Of a DNA stretch of 54,177 nucleotides, positions 9,839-17,856 are shown one piece after another (the stretch's first letter is position 1; each line of letters begins with the position of its first letter). Origin of the DNA: Candidatus Sumerlaeota bacterium (GTDB lineage Bacteria > Sumerlaeota > Sumerlaeia > JAFGJS01); assembly GCA_016928995.1 (NCBI GenBank), contig JAFGJS010000111.1:1-54177 (forward strand), given 5' to 3'. Position numbers and translations under genes: made by a program. The notes beneath the pieces were generated by a model, which was given only the letters and a program-made list of their open reading frames with translations, did no database searches and was not told where the DNA came from.

Positions 9839-11011
9839 TCAGTCCTCCCCCGCCAGTTTCTTGCGTTGCCGCGACACGATCCACTCCGAAGCCAGATTGC
9901 TGAAAAAACAGAACAACAACAGCATCAGCCCCATGGCGAACAGAACGTGATAACGGGCCGACCCGGTGACGTGGTCGGCCTCGCCCATGTCGCCGGCGAT
10001 CGTCGCCGTCAGCGTGCGCACCGGTTCGAGGTAGTTGAACCACGGCTGGGGAATCTGCGCCGCGTTGCCGGACGCCATCCACACGACCATCGTCTCGCCC
10101 AGCGCGCGCATGATGCCCAGCAGCACAGCGGCGAAAATCCCGCCGCTGGCCGCGGGCATGATCGTCTTGATCATCGTCTCCGCGCGAGTCGCGCCGAGGG
10201 CGTAACTCCCCTCCCGCAGTTCACGGCCCACGGCCTGCAGGGCGTCCTCGGAAACGCTGACGATGGTCGGCAGCGCCATGATCCCCAGGATGATCGACAC
10301 GTTCAGCGCGTTTGTGCCGGTCGTGATTTCAAGTCCGCGCAGAGTCTTCCCGACGTATAACAGCAGCGCCAGCGCGCCGCCGGAAAATGCGAGCAAAGCG
10401 AATGCGCGCGCTGTGTTGCGCGATGAATCGCGCCCGATCTTCGACGTCAACAGATCGCTCAGCACGACGACCGTGAGAAACAGAAACGGCACGGCCAGCA
10501 CATACCAGGCGACGGCCAGAATGCGGCCGTCGTGTTGTTGCAGAATCGGCGCGAACACGACCAGCGCGAAAAAGCCATACGCCACGGATGGAATGGCCGC
10601 CAGAATTTCAATGACCGGCTTGACGGATTGACGCAGCGAAAACGGCAGCACGTCGCTCAGGCACATGGCTGCGGCGACGCCCAGCGGAACCGCGACGACA
10701 ATCGCGCCCAAGGTCACCAGTCCGCTGCCCAGCATGATCGCCAGCACGCCAAAAGCCGGCGGTTCGCCGGAGGGATACCAGCGGGTGCTCGTGAAGAACT
10801 CCGTAAAGCCCCGCAGCCGGAAAAAGGGAATCGCGTCTCGCGCGATGTAAAAAATAATGAAAAGAACCGATGCGGCGGCGACCGAAGTGACCAGGAAGAG
10901 AAACGCGCGACCCAGCCAGGACAAGATGTTTTGCACAAGATTCGCCCGCGAACTCAGAATCAAACGTTCTGAGGGCATGTACAGCAGATTCGTTTTATTC
11001 AGCGCCGCCAC
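9839..11011 (-). CDS. pstC: Phosphate ABC transporter permease PstC
   Basis: Partner permease of PstA. Hydrophobic segments include FLFLVTSVAAASVLFIIFYI, LGSGLVTLGAIVVAVPLGVA and YGFFALVVFAPIL. The binding-protein-dependent-transport loop is seen at EDALQAVGRELREGSYALGA, followed by MRALGETMVVWMASGN, which is characteristic of PstC. I prefer the GTG at 11011 because GGAGA precedes it by 6 bases; an ATG at 11026 in the same frame has no ribosome site. It is separated from pstS by about 150 bases containing two hairpins. Confidence 0.94.
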   Translation of the reverse strand: MAALNKTNLLYMPSERLILSSRANLVQNILSWLGRAFLFLVTSVAAASVLFIIFYIARDAIPFFRLRGFTEFFTSTRWYPSGEPPAFGVLAIMLGSGLVTLGAIVVAVPLGVAAAMCLSDVLPFSLRQSVKPVIEILAAIPSVAYGFFALVVFAPILQQHDGRILAVAWYVLAVPFLFLTVVVLSDLLTSKIGRDSSRNTARAFALLAFSGGALALLLYVGKTLRGLEITTGTNALNVSIILGIMALPTIVSVSEDALQAVGRELREGSYALGATRAETMIKTIMPAASGGIFAAVLLGIMRALGETMVVWMASGNAAQIPQPWFNYLEPVRTLTATIAGDMGEADHVTGSARYHVLFAMGLMLLLFCFFSNLASEWIVSRQRKKLAGED

Positions 11012-11024
11012 ATTTATTCTCCGC

Positions 11025-11164
11025 ATGTTGCGTATATTAGAAGCCTTGGACTACGCTTGCGCCGCCGAAGCGCGCGAAGGCGTGGCGGCCATGCCGCCGC
11101 CTTAGGGTGACGCGGTGGATGAAGGCGCAGGCATGGCCTGCGCACTCCAAAGAACCGCGCTCGG
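11025..11164 (-). promoter_or_regulatory. pstS-pstC spacer with two GC-rich hairpins
   Basis: Two perfect stem-loops lie between pstS and pstC: an 8-bp stem with a 3-base loop (GCGCAGGC/ATG/GCCTGCGC read on plus, 11125-11143) and a 6-bp stem GGCGGC/CAT/GCCGCC (11084-11098). Neither has a U-tract, so they are not plain terminators. Their position after pstS is where processing or attenuation lets a binding protein be made in excess over the permeases; that function is inferred. Confidence 0.45.
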
Positions 11165-12037
11165 TTAGTACTTCGTCACGGGCACAAAACCGATGTCCTC
11201 AATGATCTCCTGGCCCTTTTCGGTCAGATGCAGCGTGACGAACTGATACGTGTGGCTGCCCAGCTTCGGATACCCGTTCGTGAACATGAACAGCGGACGC
11301 GCAATGGCGTACTTGCCGCTCGTCACGGTCTCTGGAGTCGGATAAACGCCGTCGATCTCCAGCGCCTTCACGGTCTTGTCCACAAAACCCAGTCCCGCGT
11401 AGCCGATCGCCGCAGGCGTGCTCTGCACGCGCGCACGAACGGCGCCGTTGCTGCCGACGTATTCCGCCCCGTCAGTGATCTTTTCCTTGACCGACTCGCC
11501 ATTAACTTTATGCGTCATCACCAACTCATGGAAGGTTTCGTATGTGCCGCTGTTCGTGTCGCGGCTCACGATGACGATGGCCTGATCCGGTCCGCCGGCT
11601 TCGCTCCAATTGGCGATCTCGCCGGTGTAAATCTTGCGGACCTGCTCCAAACTCAGCTCCTTGACCGGATTGCTGGGATGCACCAGCACCGGCAGTCCGT
11701 CCATCGCGACGACATGCGCGACCGGCTTCACGCCCTTTTCCACCGCGGCGGCGAATTCCGAATCCTTCATGAAACGGGACATGTTCGCGATGTCGCAGGC
11801 GCTGTTGATCAGGCTCTTTGCGCCGTTTCCGCTGCCTGACTCATTCACGGTCACGTTCACGTCCGGATGATTGGACATGTAATACTCGGCGAACGCCTTG
11901 GCGATCGGCCCCACCGTCGTGGATCCATCCAGCACCAGTTTCTCGGCTTCATCCGCCGCCATCGCTACACCCGCTCCAAGCCATGCGACCAGCAAGGTCG
12001 CGGCAAGCGTCCGCATTAATTTCTGCGTCAGTGTCAT
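11165..12037 (-). CDS. pstS: Periplasmic phosphate-binding protein PstS
   Basis: Substrate-binding protein of the Pst ABC transporter. Residues 1-27 are a signal peptide ending AVAMA. The mature protein starts with the PstS hallmark LVLDGSTTVGPIAKAFAEYY, followed by ESGSGNGAKSL and SRDTNSGTYETF, which form the phosphate pocket through Ser, Thr, Arg and Asp side chains in the known family. Length 290 is normal. AAGGAG stands 7 bases before the ATG. It is the first gene of the pst transcript and has a candidate Pho-box upstream. Confidence 0.96.
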   Translation of the reverse strand: MTLTQKLMRTLAATLLVAWLGAGVAMAADEAEKLVLDGSTTVGPIAKAFAEYYMSNHPDVNVTVNESGSGNGAKSLINSACDIANMSRFMKDSEFAAAVEKGVKPVAHVVAMDGLPVLVHPSNPVKELSLEQVRKIYTGEIANWSEAGGPDQAIVIVSRDTNSGTYETFHELVMTHKVNGESVKEKITDGAEYVGSNGAVRARVQSTPAAIGYAGLGFVDKTVKALEIDGVYPTPETVTSGKYAIARPLFMFTNGYPKLGSHTYQFVTLHLTEKGQEIIEDIGFVPVTKY

Positions 12038-12099
12038 TGTGTTGCTCCTTTTTGTAACTTCTTGGATTTCTTAGTGATTTTCGTCCCAAATCTCTGCCG

Positions 12100-12134
12100 A
12101 TTATCATCCCAGCCTTTTGTAAAGAGAATATAAG
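12100..12134 (-). promoter_or_regulatory. Candidate Pho box and -10 element upstream of pstS
   Basis: Read on the minus strand, CTTATAT and CTTTACA lie 10 bases apart (12113-12134), one helical turn, and are followed 7 bases later by GATAAT (12100-12105) as a -10 element. PhoB-type regulators bind such 7-base direct repeats in place of a -35 box. The exact repeat consensus of this lineage is unknown, so this is a candidate only. Confidence 0.38.
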
Positions 12135-12253
12135 GATTCCATTAATTTCGCCTTAAACTTGAGGCCAAACCGGAGCAGCGGTGGCGCATATTCCGCCGCA
12201 AAAGCATGAATTGAAGAAAATGTGTAAATTATTGAAATAAATGGCGTTGTCGG

Positions 12254-14041
12254 CTATTTTGAGGTAGACGCCAGCGGAATAAACACGCGGAAAACGCTGC
12301 CCATTCCAGGATCGCTGTCCACGGTCACGTGACCCCCGTGCGAAAGGGCGATATGCTTGACAATGGAAAGCCCCAGACCCGTGCCGCCGAGCTCCCGCGA
12401 CCGGGCCTTGTCCACGCGATAAAACCGCTCAAAAATCCGGTTCCGGTCCTTCGGCTCGATCCCGATGCCGGTGTCCTGAACCTCGATCACGCCGTAATCA
12501 TCCCGGCGCTCCAGACGCGCCCAGACACGCCCGTTTTCCGGCGTGTACTTCAGGGCGTTATCGAGCAGATTGCTGACGACCTGGCAGAGCGCCTCCTCGT
12601 CCCCCATCGTCTCCAATGGGACGTCCGGCAGCTGCGTTTCCAGCGCGATGCCACGCTCCTCGCTGATCAACATGAAGTCCTTCACGGAAGCGATCACCAC
12701 GTCGCGCAGATCGAACGTCGCCTTGGCGGATTGATTGCCGTCCGATTCCAGGCGGGAAAGCGTCAAAAGATCCGTGACGATTGAGGAAAGGCGCAGCGAT
12801 TGATCTTTGATTTTTTCCAGAAAACGGTCGCGCTGCTCAGGCTCCAGTTCCTTGTCGTCGATCAGCGTTTCCACCAGACCGCGAATCGCGGTGATCGGCG
12901 TTTTCAACTCATGCGAGGCGTTCGCCACAAATTCACGCCGAACCGTCTCCAGCCGGTGCAATTCCGATACATCGTGTAAAACAGCCACAGCTCCCACCAC
13001 CTTCCCCTGGCCGTCATGCAACGGCGAGGCGTGCATTTCAATGAGTCGATCACTCGAGGAAGTTGCGATGCGCAAACTTCTTTGCGCATCGGTCTTGTCG
13101 CGCAGGGTGTCTCCGAGGATTTCCGAAACCTCGCGCATACGGGTGACCTGCCAGATTGGCTCGTTCAGACATTCCTTGGGCGTAGCGCCCAGCAACGCCG
13201 CGGCGGCCTGATTCAGATGCACAACGCGCTCGTCTTGATTGACCGCGACCACCCCTTCCGTCATACCGGACAAAATCGCGGACAGCTTGTTCCGGTCGGC
13301 GACGATGGTGTCCGTGCGCTCGCGGCAGCTCTCGGCCATGCGGTTGAAGGCCCGGGCCAGTTCGCCGATTTCATCCTTCCTTGACACCGGCAGCCTCTTG
13401 TCATAATCCCCGCAGGACATCGACTCGGCCACGGTCGTCATGGACGCCAGCGGCTGGACAAAGTGCCGGGTGACCAGCAATCCCAGCAGCAGCGCGAGGA
13501 GGGCGGACAAGCCAGCGCCCAAAACGACCGCGGACCGGATATGATTGAGCCGCTGGTCGATCGCCGAAAGCGGCAGGGCGGTCCTGATATAACCCAGCAG
13601 CCGGCCCTCATTCTGCACCGGCAGCGCAAGATACATCATGTTCATGCGAAGGGTGTTGCTGAAGCGGATCGCCGTGCCCAGTCCCTTCGCCTGCGCCTCG
13701 TGAAGCTCTGAGCGGTCGGCATGGTTGTCCATCTCAGCGGGATTCTCGTTCGAATCGGCGATGACCACGCCATCCGCACGGATGATGGTGAAGCGCGCAT
13801 CGATCTTCGCGCCCAGCGCGCGAATGCGGACCTGCCATGCTGCGTCATCGGCTTGCGCAAAACCTTGAATCGTAGCCTCTTCGAGCAAAATCGCCTGCGC
13901 CTTGAGCGACTGCCGGATCTCGGCGAGCACGTCGTTTCCCACGCGCTGACTGATCATGATTCCGACGATCGCGCAGGAAATCAAAATCAGCGCCGAATAT
14001 CCGGCGTATAGCTTCCAAAAAAAACCGGAGCGCAGCATCAA
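12254..14041 (-). CDS. phoR: Phosphate-regulon sensor histidine kinase PhoR
   Basis: A 595-residue membrane sensor kinase. TM1 is at about residues 8-31, a periplasmic domain follows, TM2 is near 170-192 (VVLGAGLSALLALLLGLLV), then a HAMP linker (MTTVAESMSCGDYDKRLPV), a PAS domain (IVADRNKLSAILSGMTEGVV onward), the dimerisation box with phospho-acceptor His377 in ASHELKTPITAIRG, and an HATPase domain with N-box NLLDNALKYTPENG, DTGIGI and GGTGLGLSIVKH. The PAS plus the gene context identify it as PhoR. Its ATG overlaps the phoB stop by four bases. Confidence 0.93.
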   Translation of the reverse strand: MMLRSGFFWKLYAGYSALILISCAIVGIMISQRVGNDVLAEIRQSLKAQAILLEEATIQGFAQADDAAWQVRIRALGAKIDARFTIIRADGVVIADSNENPAEMDNHADRSELHEAQAKGLGTAIRFSNTLRMNMMYLALPVQNEGRLLGYIRTALPLSAIDQRLNHIRSAVVLGAGLSALLALLLGLLVTRHFVQPLASMTTVAESMSCGDYDKRLPVSRKDEIGELARAFNRMAESCRERTDTIVADRNKLSAILSGMTEGVVAVNQDERVVHLNQAAAALLGATPKECLNEPIWQVTRMREVSEILGDTLRDKTDAQRSLRIATSSSDRLIEMHASPLHDGQGKVVGAVAVLHDVSELHRLETVRREFVANASHELKTPITAIRGLVETLIDDKELEPEQRDRFLEKIKDQSLRLSSIVTDLLTLSRLESDGNQSAKATFDLRDVVIASVKDFMLISEERGIALETQLPDVPLETMGDEEALCQVVSNLLDNALKYTPENGRVWARLERRDDYGVIEVQDTGIGIEPKDRNRIFERFYRVDKARSRELGGTGLGLSIVKHIALSHGGHVTVDSDPGMGSVFRVFIPLASTSK

Positions 14042-14742
14042 TCCTGCTCCTCCTCATCCTGAAAACGATACCCCACGCCGCGAATGGTCTCGATGATATC
14101 CCGATGCTCACCAAGTTTTTTCCGCACCGACCGGATGTGCACATCGATATTGCGATCCACGACAAACACATCCTCGCCGATGACCCGCCGCAGCAAATGG
14201 TCGCGCGTGAAAACACGCCCCGGATAGGACGCAAGAAAATGGATCAAACGCAATTCCGTCGCGGTGAAACTCAAGGACTCGTCGCCGATCCGCACCTCGT
14301 GGCGCCCGGGATCGATCACCAGCTTGCCCCGCACAAGGCGCTCCTGTTTGCTCTGCTCTTCCTTAAGCGGACCGCGCCTCAAAACCGCCTTGACCCTCGC
14401 GATCAGCTCCTTGGGGCTGAAGGGCTTGGTCACATAATCATCGGCGCCCAGACCCAGTCCGAGCACGATATCGCTCTCTTCGCCCTTGGCCGTGACCATG
14501 ATCACCGGTATGGCGCACGTCGCCGGCTCGGACTTGATCTTGCGGCAAACGTCCAATCCATCAAGCCCCGGCAGCATCAAATCCAACAGCACGATATCCG
14601 GCGACTTCTTTTGAACCAAACGCAGGCCCTTTTCGCCATCCGAAGATGAAAGAACCTTGTAACCCTCGCGATTCAGATTGTGTTCAATCACCTCGCGGAT
14701 GTCCGTCTCATCCTCGATGACAACGACCGTTTCACGCTTCAT
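14038..14742 (-). CDS. phoB: Phosphate-regulon response regulator PhoB
   Basis: An OmpR/PhoB-class regulator of 234 residues. The receiver domain has the acidic pair Glu11-Asp12, phospho-acceptor Asp54 (VLLDLMLPG), the conserved Thr (VMVTAKGEE) and Lys (VTKPFSPKEL). The C-terminal winged helix has LSFTATELRLIHFLASYPG and the recognition part NIDVHIRSVRKKLGE. It should activate pst genes and itself under phosphate limitation. GAGGTG lies 7 bases before the ATG. A CTTTATC/CTTTATA direct repeat lies upstream. Confidence 0.94.
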   Translation of the reverse strand: MKRETVVVIEDETDIREVIEHNLNREGYKVLSSSDGEKGLRLVQKKSPDIVLLDLMLPGLDGLDVCRKIKSEPATCAIPVIMVTAKGEESDIVLGLGLGADDYVTKPFSPKELIARVKAVLRRGPLKEEQSKQERLVRGKLVIDPGRHEVRIGDESLSFTATELRLIHFLASYPGRVFTRDHLLRRVIGEDVFVVDRNIDVHIRSVRKKLGEHRDIIETIRGVGYRFQDEEEQD

Positions 14743-14797
14743 TCAGAAACACCTCGCCCCTCTTCAACTGCTGATGCAATCGACAATACAGTCTCGA

Positions 14798-14815
14798 TAT
14801 AAAGAAGAGATAAAG
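14798..14815 (-). promoter_or_regulatory. Candidate Pho-type direct repeat upstream of phoB
   Basis: On the minus strand CTTTATC and CTTTATA are spaced 11 bases apart, about 55 bases before the phoB ATG. The arrangement resembles the one before pstS and would fit autoregulation. Only two units are visible and no clear -10 can be fixed. Confidence 0.28.
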
Positions 14816-14914
14816 AAAGCGTTAATTTTTTCAATAATTGTCTGCAATCAAAATGCAAAATATCTCTCAAGGACGAATGGAACGATTGCAGTTTTGGGCG
14901 GTGATGAGAAGAAA

Positions 14915-14990
14915 TGGCTCCGGCGGTAGGACTCGAACCTACAACCTGCGGATTAACAGTCCGTCGCGCTACCGATTGCGCCACGCCGGA
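14915..14990 (-). tRNA. tRNA-Asn (GTT)
   Basis: Minus-strand sequence folds as a complete cloverleaf: acceptor TCCGGCG/CGCCGGA, D-arm GCGC/GCGC, anticodon loop CTGTTAA with anticodon GTT, T-arm GTAGG/CCTAC with TTCGAGT loop, discriminator G and an encoded CCA (14915-14917). The first anticodon-stem pair (A27-C43) is a mismatch. Anticodon GTT reads AAC/AAU, hence asparagine. Confidence 0.96.
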
Positions 14991-15000
14991 GCATTAGAGG

Positions 15001-15051
15001 AAAAAAACGTTTTTTTGCAACAAACAGCATTTCCGCGCTTTTGTTGCAAAA
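15001..15051. repeat. Inverted repeat and palindrome in the tRNA-Asn leader
   Basis: A perfect 12-bp inverted repeat TTTTGCAACAAA / TTTGTTGCAAAA (15013-15024 and 15040-15051, 15-base loop) overlaps a 16-base palindrome AAAAAAACGTTTTTTT (15001-15016). Both lie between the promoter and the tRNA 5' end. They could be an operator, a leader hairpin or a processing signal. Confidence 0.6.
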
Positions 15052-15062
15052 GATGGAGCGCA

Positions 15063-15090
15063 AGCATAAATGAGCAGGTGCGATTGTCAA
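15063..15090 (-). promoter_or_regulatory. Sigma-70-type promoter for tRNA-Asn
   Basis: On the minus strand a perfect TTGACA (15085-15090) is followed after 16 bases by TATGCT (15063-15068), about 70 bases upstream of the mature tRNA. This is the clearest housekeeping promoter in the window. Confidence 0.65.
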
Positions 15091-15154
15091 GCGGTTTTTA
15101 CCCGACACAGCCTTCTTTTTTTCCACAATCAAGGTTGCGTAAAGGCCGGATTTC

Positions 15155-16012
15155 TCAGAGCTTGGCGCGATATTCCGCCGCCTGACTGAGAATCTCGCGC
15201 AGGGCGAACTCGTCATTCGCGCTTAAGGCTTCCCGGATTTTCTGAACGTGCTGGATCAATGTGTCCAGCGATTCCAGAATCGCCGGACGGTTTTCCGTGC
15301 AGATGTCGAGCCAGATGTCCGGCGAACCCTCGGCGATGCGGGTGGTGTCGCGCAATCCTGCGCCGCAGATCTTCGGCACGGCGCCGTCCAGATCGGCGGC
15401 GCGCGCAGCGGCGGTGATCGCGGCGGCCGCCAGATGCGGCATATGGCTCACCGCCGCCAGCAAGCGGTCATGATCCTCCGGCGAGCAAATCGTAATGCGC
15501 ATGCCCAGCGCTTCCCAGAAGTGACGCAATCGCTTGATGTCCTCAGCGTCGTTGATGTCCGTGGGAGTCAATACGCAGCAGGCGTTTTGAAACAACGCGG
15601 CGTATGCGTTATCCGCGCCGGTCTTTTCGCCGCCGGCGATGGGGTGGCTGCCGATGAAACGCGCGCCATCCTGCGGCAGACATCGCCGCGACGCGGCCAC
15701 GATGCTGGCCTTGGCGCTGCCGACATCCGTGATGATCGCACCGGGAGAAACAAGCGGAGCAAGATCATGAAAAGTCTGAATGATATGCCGGACCGGCGTG
15801 CAGAGAATGACCAGGTCCGCTTCGGGCACGGCCTCGCCGGGCTGCAAGGTCCAGGCATCCACGCAGCCCATCTCCCTGGCGCGCTCCAGACGCTGTTCAT
15901 TGCGCCCCAGCCCCACGACGCTCCGGGCCAGTCCGCGCTGACGCACGGCAAGCCCGATGGACGCTCCAAGCAAACCGACGCCATGAATCACAATGCGGTT
16001 AAAATGCGGCAT
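15155..16012 (-). CDS. tyrA: Prephenate dehydrogenase (TyrA family)
   Basis: NAD(P)-dependent oxidative decarboxylation of prephenate (or arogenate) in tyrosine synthesis. The N-terminal Rossmann motif GVGLLG is at residues 11-16 of the chosen start. Later motifs are LVILCTPV, IITDVGSAKASI, RFIGSHPIAGGEKTG (with the conserved His and Gly of the family) and the helical dimer domain with VSHMPHLAAAAI. I chose the ATG at 16012 since GGAG lies 9 bases upstream; the longer frame to 16078 has no ribosome site. Length 285 is typical. No chorismate mutase or ACT domain is fused. Confidence 0.93.
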   Translation of the reverse strand: MPHFNRIVIHGVGLLGASIGLAVRQRGLARSVVGLGRNEQRLERAREMGCVDAWTLQPGEAVPEADLVILCTPVRHIIQTFHDLAPLVSPGAIITDVGSAKASIVAASRRCLPQDGARFIGSHPIAGGEKTGADNAYAALFQNACCVLTPTDINDAEDIKRLRHFWEALGMRITICSPEDHDRLLAAVSHMPHLAAAAITAAARAADLDGAVPKICGAGLRDTTRIAEGSPDIWLDICTENRPAILESLDTLIQHVQKIREALSANDEFALREILSQAAEYRAKL

Positions 16013-16434
16013 GTTGAACGGCTCCATTGATCTCAGGGGATGTGACAATAAATTAAAACGCCGGAAATCATCGTGCAATCTTTATATTATCGAAGGCCAA
16101 AGAGAAACATCGGCTTTCAAAAGCACATTCGATGTCAATCGGGATCAACATCGGGATCGTAATCGTCATTGTTGTTGTTTTTCGATAGCGATTCCGATCC
16201 CGATCGCGATTTCGATATGGCAATCGTGACTTTAGAAAGTTCCTGCAAAGAGAAAAAGGCGTTGCATTGAATCGCGCCAAACGAAATGATGTTTCTTCCT
16301 GCTTGACTCAATCAACCGGCCGCAAGCGGCGATAGTTTTAGCGGGCGCCCCGTCGCGTTTTTTTGCTTGAATCGAAACAAAGCGGAGCCGAAGCTTGAAG
16401 CGGGATGATCAAAAATGGATTGGAACAGCGCCGG
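16013..16434. other. Intergenic region between tyrA and the YjbQ gene
   Basis: About 420 bases without a convincing gene between the divergent tyrA and YjbQ genes. It contains the six-base-periodic inverted repeat at 16129-16230 (separate entry). Promoters for both neighbours must lie here, but I cannot fix them. Confidence 0.5.
16129..16230. repeat. Six-base-periodic degenerate inverted repeat, copy 1
   Basis: The left arm (about 16130-16174) repeats units such as ATCGGG, ATCAAC, ATCGGG, ATCGTA, ATCGTC; the right arm (about 16182-16230) repeats GATAGC, GATTCC, GATCCC, GATCGC, GATTTC, GATATG. The arms are roughly complementary, so the whole can fold as a long imperfect hairpin around GTTGTTGTTTTT. 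Two related loci lie at 18860-18934 and 29545-29672. Confidence 0.75.
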
Positions 16435-16854
16435 ATGAAAATTTATGGCGAAGAACTGCATCTGAAAACCAATGGATTTTCAGATATTCATGACATCACG
16501 CAGGAAGTGGCGGAAATCGTAGAGCAAGCCGACGTGGCCGAGGGACTGGCGAACATTTCCGCCATCGGCTCGACCGCGTCGATTTCCACCATGGAGTTCG
16601 AACCAGCCCTGGCGCAGGACATCCGGGACAATCTGGAGGAACTGGCGCCCAAGGACAAGCCCACGCGGCACGGCGACACCTGGGGCGATGACAACGGCTT
16701 CGCGCACATCCGCTCGACGCTGATGGGACCGGGCATCACCGTCCCGATTCATCATGGCCGCCTCGTGCTGGGCACATGGCAGCAAATCGTGGCCATCGAC
16801 CACGACAATCGTCCGCGCGACCGGCGCGTGTTCGTGCAGGTCATCGGCCAATAA
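16435..16854 (+). CDS. YjbQ/UPF0047 family protein (secondary thiamine-phosphate synthase)
   Basis: A 139-residue cytosolic protein of the YjbQ (UPF0047) family, some members of which have weak thiamine-phosphate synthase activity. The family pattern is present: FSDIHDITQEV early, GLANISAIGSTASI in the middle, and HGDTWGDDNGFAHIRSTLMG then VPIHHGRLVLGTWQQIV near the end, where conserved His and Asp residues form the active site. The ATG at 16435 gives the normal family start; an ATG at 16405 would add ten residues. The true cellular role of the family is still unclear. A CPBP-type protease gene follows after 68 bases. Confidence 0.9.
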   Translation: MKIYGEELHLKTNGFSDIHDITQEVAEIVEQADVAEGLANISAIGSTASISTMEFEPALAQDIRDNLEELAPKDKPTRHGDTWGDDNGFAHIRSTLMGPGITVPIHHGRLVLGTWQQIVAIDHDNRPRDRRVFVQVIGQ

Positions 16855-16922
16855 AGCCGCCATCCGGCGCGGCGCCATTCACAAAATGCGCCGGCACAGT
16901 CCGCATCACACAGGCACGGATT

Positions 16923-17828
16923 ATGAAGCATCTGGCGAAAGCGCTCCTGATCACATTAGGCTATGTTGTCGTGTTTTACGGCATCCAGATCGCCATTGCC
17001 GCGCTGTTTGTCGCTGCGGTGGTCATCCATCATACCCTCCAAAACAGCGGCGCTCCCCTCATGTCAGAGGAAGACGTGAGCGAAATCATCAAACCGCATT
17101 TAGCGCTGAGTGTGCTCGTTTCCTCGACGATCACGATCCCTGTCATTCTCGGCATTCAAGCCTTGCGCAAAGTGCGCTTCGATCAAACCTGGCTGCCCAA
17201 TGGCGCGCCGCCGCTCATCTGCGGATTGATCGTGCTGCTGGCGTGCAGTTTTAACATCGCGCTGCAGATGACGCTGGACGTCACCGGCGCGGAGCGCTTC
17301 TTCACCAATCATCAGCAGGATTTCATTCAGCCCTTGCTGCAAGGCCGTTTCATCATTGTCCTGCTCGCCATCGGGATCATGGCGCCGGTGCTGGAGGAGA
17401 TCATCTTTCGCGGCTGCATCTTCACCGAACTACGCCGGACCGTCCCCCTGCCAGCGGCGCTGGTGCTCCAGGCCGTCGCCTTCGGCCTGATCCATCTCAA
17501 TCCGCTGCAAACAGCGTACGCCACGCTGCTGGGATTGCTGCTGGGCGTCGTCTACATGTGGTTCCGGTCCATCTGGGCGGCGATGCTGCTGCACATCTGC
17601 TTCAACAGTTTCTCGGTCATTTTCAACCGGCTGGCGGGCGAAGCGGAGTTTCCGCTTGAAATCAAACTCGGATTGATCGTAGGAGGATTCGCTCTCACTG
17701 CGGCGACATATCTGACATTGCGCCGCTCGCGGCTCCCCGGACATGGCGGCGTCTGGGAGCCGGCCATGCATTCGGCGGCGGCAGGCCGGCCAACGCCTCC
17801 TGCATCCCCTCCGCCAATCCAATCATGA
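16923..17828 (+). CDS. CPBP family intramembrane metalloprotease
   Basis: A 301-residue polytopic membrane protein of the CPBP (CaaX protease and bacteriocin-processing) family. The three active-site motifs are visible: EEIIFRG (EExxxR), FGLIHL (FxxxH) and HICFN (HxxxN). About eight hydrophobic helices surround them. The family cleaves substrates within membranes or processes lipidated proteins; the substrate here is unknown. The start at 16923 opens a membrane helix (MKHLAKALLITLGYVVVFY); the frame stays open upstream into the YjbQ gene, which is not credible. The C-terminus is Pro-rich. Confidence 0.9.
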   Translation: MKHLAKALLITLGYVVVFYGIQIAIAALFVAAVVIHHTLQNSGAPLMSEEDVSEIIKPHLALSVLVSSTITIPVILGIQALRKVRFDQTWLPNGAPPLICGLIVLLACSFNIALQMTLDVTGAERFFTNHQQDFIQPLLQGRFIIVLLAIGIMAPVLEEIIFRGCIFTELRRTVPLPAALVLQAVAFGLIHLNPLQTAYATLLGLLLGVVYMWFRSIWAAMLLHICFNSFSVIFNRLAGEAEFPLEIKLGLIVGGFALTAATYLTLRRSRLPGHGGVWEPAMHSAAAGRPTPPASPPPIQS

Positions 17829-17856
17829 AAATTAACATTCACGAAAGGACGCCATC

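Noticed and set aside
8272-9903. 543-residue plus-strand frame opposite pstA
   Set aside because: Antisense shadow dominated by Arg, Gln, His and Asp; pstA on the other strand is certain.
16129-16230. CRISPR array reading of the periodic repeats
   Set aside because: Units are six bases, degenerate and without spacers, and no cas gene is present.
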